From Erigeron canadensis (taxonomy: Eukaryota; Streptophyta; Magnoliopsida; Asterales; Asteraceae), in NCBI RefSeq assembly GCF_010389155.1, contig NC_057761.1, forward strand, positions 15,254,501 to 15,318,500: a DNA stretch of 64,000 nucleotides. Direction: 5' to 3'. The notes beneath the pieces were generated by a model. That model made no database searches. It was not told the DNA's origin and saw nothing but the letters and a program-made list of their open reading frames with translations. The position numbers and the translations under genes were made by a program. Numbering within the stretch: the stretch's first letter is position 1; each line of letters begins with the position of its first letter. Of the stretch, positions 59,833-64,000 are shown piece after piece.

Positions 59833-60167
59833 TGTAACAACATGATTTTATCACTCGAATTCACGTCAACAATGGCGGTTTAGTGTGTGTGTGTGTGTTC
59901 TTGGTGTTTGTGTGTGTGTTGAGAGAGAATTGGGATCAAGTCTATGTTATTCAGGTGTAATGGTATGAAAAATGTGTCAAGGTTATGTCAAAGTTATGCC
60001 AAGGTTATGATTTCTAAGGAATTGAGGGTTATTTATAGTCTAAACTAACCAACTATGCTAATTTTCACAATTAGCCCCTCAACCTTAGAAATCATCAATA
60101 CATGACTTAACAACAAGTAAGTCCATAACTTAAATTACAATGTATCACTATTTTTGGATTTCTAACA
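59833..60167 (-). repeat. D: 5' LTR (335 bp)
   Basis: On the minus strand TGTTAGAAATCC (to 60167) through TTGTTACA (59833). Termini identical to A's. It contains TGTGTGTG runs and the TATAAATAA box. A small internal repeat GTCAAGGTTATG/GTCAAAGTTATG/GCCAAGGTTATG makes it 12 bp longer than A's. Confidence 0.92.
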
Positions 60168-60262
60168 CATTTATATTTACATAAATACTATTCCTCATCT
60201 AGTCATACTAGACTTGTTGCATTTTACACTCGTGGGTTAAACCATCCGTGAGGGACTTCACA
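60168..60262 (+). repeat. B: last 94 bp of 3' LTR
   Basis: CATTTATATTTACATAAATA through GGGACTTCACA matches the end of B's 5' LTR (38756-38849) with about nine differences. It fixes B's right end. Confidence 0.88.
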
Positions 60263-60267
60263 GTATA
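60263..60267 (+). repeat. Target-site duplication of B, right copy (GTATA)
   Basis: Matches 37893-37897. Removing B restores LTR E through AAATGTATAAATACCCC. Confidence 0.88.
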
Positions 60268-60414
60268 AATACCCCTTCCTTAGTTATTTTGTAATAAGCC
60301 TTGAACATAATCAATCTTTCCACTCTCTCATATATCTCTCTCGACACTAACACACACATAACCTCCATTAACACACACTTAAACACATAGTAAAGCTCAA
60401 TTACATTCTTTACA
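60268..60414 (+). repeat. LTR E (+), second part
   Basis: Continues LTR E after B: CCCCTTCCTTAGTTATTTTG, then CT- and CA-rich sequence ending near TTTACA. Joined with 37817-37897 it makes an LTR of about 230 bp. The TATA box GTATAAATA was created at, and split by, the B insertion. Confidence 0.65.
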
Positions 60415-60425
60415 TTTATACCAAA

Positions 60426-60676
60426 TGATATAAAAGATAATGAACTTAATTGATGATTTAATGGTGGAATGTGTGTTTTAGTGTGTGTAGGTGATGGGAG
60501 GTTGAAGATGATCTAGAGAGGAAAAATAATCTTAGAGAGAAGGATGTATGGAATTATGGTAAGGCTTATTACAAAATAACTAAGGAAGGGGTATTTCTAC
60601 ATTTCATCTAGTTAACACTAAAACCCCTTCCACAATAACTAATTTACAATTTAACACCATATTTATATTTCTAACA
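60426..60676 (-). repeat. Inverted E-type LTR (251 bp) with primer-site remnant
   Basis: On the minus strand it runs TGTTAGAAATATAAATATGG to TTTATATCA, followed at once by TTTGGTAT (60425-60418), the beginning of a primer site. It is a diverged relative of LTR E in opposite orientation, placed head to head with it. The internal part of its element is missing. Confidence 0.65.
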
Positions 60677-61128
60677 ATTAGCATCCTTTATATACGTAAC
60701 CACTTACTAGACTTCCTCCTTAATCTTTCTCATGTGGATTATTCACACTGTGTTCTTAAATTTTTTTTTTGAGATAGGAAAAGAAAATTCTAGATGATTT
60801 ATATTATAGTTGAGTTCATGAGTTTCTTTTTTCTAATAATGGAAAAGAAATGAAGTGATATGATTTAAAAAGGATTCTTTAGTTGTTTTTGTTTTAAAAA
60901 TCTTCTCCCATATTTTGGCTGATTTGGAAGGATCATATATCTTCTCTTGTCATCCCATCATTTCAATTTTATTCCTTTAAGATAGAACTTAAGAACATAG
61001 TGTCACTAGATCTTGTTTCATTATATCCTTTAGTAAGAACATTTCTTTTGCTCCAACTTGTACATATTAAAAGGTTTTTCAACGATGAGTGGGTTGACAA
61101 GAAAAAGCTACCGTGTGGGTCTCAAAGT
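60677..61128. other. AT-rich sequence without a gene
   Basis: No ORF, repeat or terminus that I can support. Long A and T runs dominate. Confidence 0.5.
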
Positions 61129-61560
61129 GTAACACCCCTCATTTAAAAACTTGGATTTACAAAAAATTTTTGCCAAACGACGTTTAAACGTAGCGGAAAA
61201 GGATCACTTAAAAATTGTCCATCCGTAACGGACGGTACCTTTCATTAAAGTTTGGTGTTACTAATAGCATCATCATAGTAGTCAAAGAAAAATCCAAGTT
61301 ATGGCGCCAACATAAACGCCAACTTATTACATACAACGTAAAAAATAAATAAGTAGCCAAATGATGGCTAAAGGTGAAGTCTAAGCATACAGAAACTAAT
61401 GTTAATCTTCCTTAATTCTTCTACCCATCTCACGTGCTAAATCTTTCTCTATCTCAAACCTGCTTATCTTGAAGGACACAACATTTTTATAAAATCAAGT
61501 GTTAGCTAATAAATTAGCTAAGTAAGATACACACATTTAATAAAACATTCTTTGTTTCGA
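61129..61560. repeat. Probable gypsy LTR fragment
   Basis: TGTAACACCCCTCATTTAAA resembles the TGTAACACCCCGACT start of block G. The following CGGAAAAGG and GTTAGCTAATAAATTAGC stretches resemble the beginning of gypsy LTRs of that type. No matching end or target duplication was found, so the right limit is a guess. Confidence 0.35.
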
Positions 61561-62440
61561 TCAAAAATCACCTAAGATAATCTACGTCGAAGACTTAGAT
61601 TTATTAAGTAACCAACTTTCGTTCGTGAGGTTGTGTGCTTGTAAAATGTGTTGAGTTGCAAAGATGCGTTGTTAAGAAAGACTTTTGACAAGAGATTACT
61701 TCGACTAAACAATAAAGAAGGTTAAGATAATCGCAAACTAATGTAAATGATGCAAAATATGTTAAGGTAAATAAGATATCAAGCAAGAATCAAATAAGTA
61801 ATGCGTAAAATAAAGAGTAAAGAGCAATAACACCGATATTTGTTGACGAGAAAAAGCCCTTAATCCTTAGAGGATCGCCGGCATAAAAACCCCGGGAGGA
61901 AACAATCGTTCTTGCCTTGTTCTTTATTGATTTGTATTGAAATGATTACAAAAGGTGGAAGTTGGTTGATCGATCTTTCCAAGTGTATAAGCAGCGAAGA
62001 AAGTAATATGTAGTGTGTGTGAGTACAAGAAAATTATAGTAGATGATAGTAAGTGCCTAGGATCGATCAACCTTCTTCTATTTATAATGCGAGTGCAAAA
62101 CTAACTATCTGATATTGTAGGGATCTTCCATATCCTCAGTTCTTGAACGTTGGTGAAGATCTTCCCTGGTCAAGTGATCGTTACTGTATTTCTCCTCATG
62201 CAGAATTCTACTTGAAGTTCGATTATGTTGGAGGACTAAGTCTTCTTTGCGTGTTGAAGAGATTCTTTGCTTGTATGCTTGATTTTGTACCGTTAGAGGT
62301 ATTTCCCATGTGTGATTATCATTGATGTGTAACAATACGTTAGTATATCTTTCGAATGTTCCGTTGTGTCAAGATCCTAAGATGTCAAGATCCTGGGCTT
62401 TCAAGATATTGGTGCTTGAAATTTCAGGCATAACAATTGT
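61561..62440. other. Noncoding region upstream of the coiled-coil gene
   Basis: No convincing gene. Short frames on both strands near 62105-62335 overlap and look accidental. 61860-61920 (ATCGCCGGCATAAAAACCCC) looks like part of an unrecognised repeat. Confidence 0.35.
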
Positions 62441-62444
62441 CCCC

Positions 62445-62638
62445 AAAGTTATTTAATAAAATCATTTTTATTTGAATAACTTTGAAGTTTCTAGAGAAAG
62501 CTTTGACCGGAGTCAAATGTTAAAATTTCTAAAACTGTTCCACCGATAAGACGCGTGTAAAAAGGGTAAACAAGAGTCTTGACACGAAAAAAATAACTAC
62601 TTGACGGTTCAATATTCTGTCTTTTACCCCTCTATATA
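62445..62638 (+). promoter_or_regulatory. Promoter of the coiled-coil gene
   Basis: CTATATAAG at about 62631-62639 is a good TATA box 70 bp before the ATG. Upstream, TTTGACCGGAGTCAAA (62502-62517) is a near-palindrome containing a WRKY W-box TTGACC and its reverse, and another TTGACG follows at about 62602. CAAAGTTATT and AATAACTTTG (about 62444-62484) form a separate inverted repeat. W-boxes bind WRKY factors in defence and stress responses; a stress-responsive gene is possible (inference). Confidence 0.5.
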
Positions 62639-62706
62639 AGTCAACACTTCTACTCATATGTAAATCATCAATAACTTATTTTTCTTTAAAAACGCAAATC
62701 TTCATT

Positions 62707-63107
62707 ATGTCTCTAAAATCGCTAGGAGAATTTCTACAAAAGGTGTGTTCAAACATTTTTCATTTGGTTTCTTTTTTCATTTTTGCTAATGTTTATTTCT
62801 TAACTTTATATTTCAGTCTCTTGCCGACCTCGAAGATCAACAAATCGCAGAGGACAAACTAAATGATGATATCATCAAGTCTTTAGAGAATTTGCTTGAA
62901 TCACACAAAGAATGTGCAAAGACCGAGCAAGAAATGAGTTCAGAGGTCAACAGGGGTTTGAAAGCGAGAATCGAGATTTTGGACCACACTCTCGATGCCA
63001 CACAAGAAGAGCTTAGAGTTGCTAGAGAAGAGATGGCAAGAATGAGGTCTATTCTCGACAAGTTGAAGAGAATCAACCCTGATCTTTACTGGGAAATTCA
63101 TCTGTAG
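62707..63107 (+). CDS. Small two-exon coiled-coil protein (108 residues), unknown function
   Basis: Exon 1 (62707-62742) is ATG plus 11 codons (MSLKSLGEFLQK). The 74-bp intron (62743-62816) has GTGTG and a TTTCAG end with a T-rich tract. Exon 2 (62817-63107) reads in phase SLADLEDQQIAEDKLNDDII to PDLYWEIHL and TAG. The product is mostly charged alpha helix with heptad spacing over residues about 25-90, no signal peptide, no membrane segment. I do not recognise the family. TATA box, phase-keeping short intron and no internal stop support a real host gene; a fragment of a larger gene remains possible. Confidence 0.6.
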
Positions 63108-64000
63108 GGAATTTCTATGGGCGATGAAGGATATAATGCAAAGGCCGGAGCCTATACCCTTTTGATATTAGTAATAGGAATCGTTAGGGGTAATGCTTCG
63201 TAGAGAAACAATGTACTAGGAGGGGCGAGATTGATCCGGAGTGATCAATCACGATTGTAAAAAACTACTTTTGAGCAGTTTGATGTAAATTTCTTTTTGA
63301 ATGAACATTAGTCTTTTGATCCATTTTGATTTTTGTTTAAAAAACCAAAGCTGTTAATGAGGGTAAAATAGTAAAATGAGTAATTAATATTACTGCACTG
63401 TTTGTCGGGTAATCATGACTTTTGACTTACTTGACAATAAATTCAGTAAGTAGTCAAATCAACACAGTGATTAAAGATAAGATATATGCACCTTGTGTAA
63501 GCGATTAAGATCCCACTTGATGGCTATGATCTTTGCTCTGCAGTATGTTTAATAATTGTTGATTTCCACTTATGCCTGCATTAAAATAATACATCGGTGT
63601 GGAATCGAATAAGATCTTGTTAGGAATTAAAATCAAGAAGGGACATTCTCAATTTCAATTTATTTCGTAAGAACACTATTGTTCAAGATATTAAGGGTGT
63701 CTTAACATCTTGAAATTACTTAAGAGGCGTGGTTTGCCCATTTCGAATGTTCATTGGACAATGATGGCGTGGCTAGCCAAATCAGGAGATCAATGGTAAC
63801 ATTGATAACCAACAGAATTAATTTCGATGACCTTGGAATTTAACCCTTCAACCATCTAATTAACTTGTGCGACCCGGACGATTTAAGAAAGGTGTATGCC
63901 TTTAACCAATAGTTGGTGTTAGAGTCGTCCGGTAGAAATTCCATAATGAAAAGGTGAAGACCTTTAAACAAATGTAGGCGTTAGAGCCGAACCTTGTCAC
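63108..64000. other. 3' flank of the coiled-coil gene
   Basis: No further ORF supported. GATTGATC and GATCAATC (63229-63250) form an inverted repeat about 125 bp after the stop. Two imperfect repeats near 63887 and 63948 carry AAAGGT...CCTTTAA and TTAGAG(T/C)CG. The rest is unremarkable. Confidence 0.45.

Larger units (their letters stand above)
49044..60167 (-). mobile_element. A-family copia element D, nested in B's 3' LTR
   Basis: Minus-strand order: 5' LTR (59833-60167), primer site, leader, gag, spacer, pol, 3' region with the same hairpins and purine tracts as A. It stops at a point equal to about 12150 in A. Its 3' LTR, most of B's 3' LTR and B's 3' untranslated part are all absent at the 49043 junction, so one deletion removed them together. 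On the right it abuts B's LTR remnant at CATTT. Confidence 0.9.
37898..60262 (+). mobile_element. Old copia element B, interrupted by D
   Basis: It has a 952-bp 5' LTR, primer site, gag, pol and a large extra ORF on the + strand. The reading ends near 49043 where D's sequence begins. Only the last 94 bp of B's 3' LTR survive, at 60168-60262, followed by the matching GTATA duplication. The 94-bp LTR remnant differs from the 5' LTR at about one position in ten, so B is much older than A. Gag and Pol hold frameshifts and stops. Confidence 0.88.

Noticed and set aside
62105..62335. 76-codon minus-strand frame upstream of the coiled-coil gene
   Set aside because: No splice, promoter or family support, and an overlapping frame of similar length exists on the other strand.

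Overview
This is plant nuclear DNA, and almost all of it is nested transposable elements. The evidence is Ty1/copia Gag-Pol coding sequence with initiator-Met tRNA primer sites, CACTA-transposon ends, a long gypsy-type LTR, an organelle-DNA insertion carrying the end of plastid psbN, and split plant-gene fragments with GT-AG introns. I infer a eudicot, perhaps Asteraceae from the style of the copia extra ORFs (low confidence). No bacterial, rRNA, tRNA or CRISPR feature was seen.

Layout: (1) 1-26740 is an old copia element, F (+), open at the left edge. It is interrupted by a young 12-kb copia element A (747-12792, TSD GTTCT), an organellar insertion (about 14938-16225) and a 3.8-kb LTR-like block G (16316-20092, TSD GCTCA). 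F has a broken extra ORF after pol (21335-25716). (2) About 26755-30962 is a 3'-truncated sister of A on the minus strand (C) carrying a Tourist-like MITE. (3) 30963-35416 is a CACTA element part with a two-exon transposase-type gene, a decayed SCAB-like host gene fragment and a 285-bp tandem duplication. A COX15 last-exon fragment and the end of a second CACTA-like element follow (to 37421). (4) 37817-60676 holds a small LTR (E) split by an old copia element B (37898-60262, TSD GTATA). B's 3' LTR is split by a third A-family copy, D (minus, about 49044-60167). An inverted E-type LTR follows. (5) 60677-64000 is lower-copy-looking sequence with a gypsy-LTR fragment and one plausible host gene, a two-exon 108-residue coiled-coil protein (62707-63107).

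A, C and D form one family: 323-335 bp LTRs, a leader full of CGATC inverted repeats, Gag with one zinc knuckle, a very long coiled-coil spacer, Pol, then about 3 kb of noncoding 3' region with several G-rich polypurine tracts. F and B are related families with a large extra ORF after pol. These traits fit the Sirevirus lineage of Ty1/copia (inference). Pol is one long open frame only in A; every Gag seen is broken.

The most interesting signal is RNA-like structure after pol. A loop motif, close to GAACGCCTTTGTGTAC, recurs in three families (A/D, B, F), in A, B and D three times each, usually between complementary arms; in A the first stem is 30 nt long. A and D also carry four 57-bp-spaced small hairpins whose stems covary, and leader hairpins whose arms changed from A-U to G-C pairing in C. 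Together they suggest conserved cis-acting RNA elements, for example for export, packaging or dimerisation, that I cannot match to any named element.
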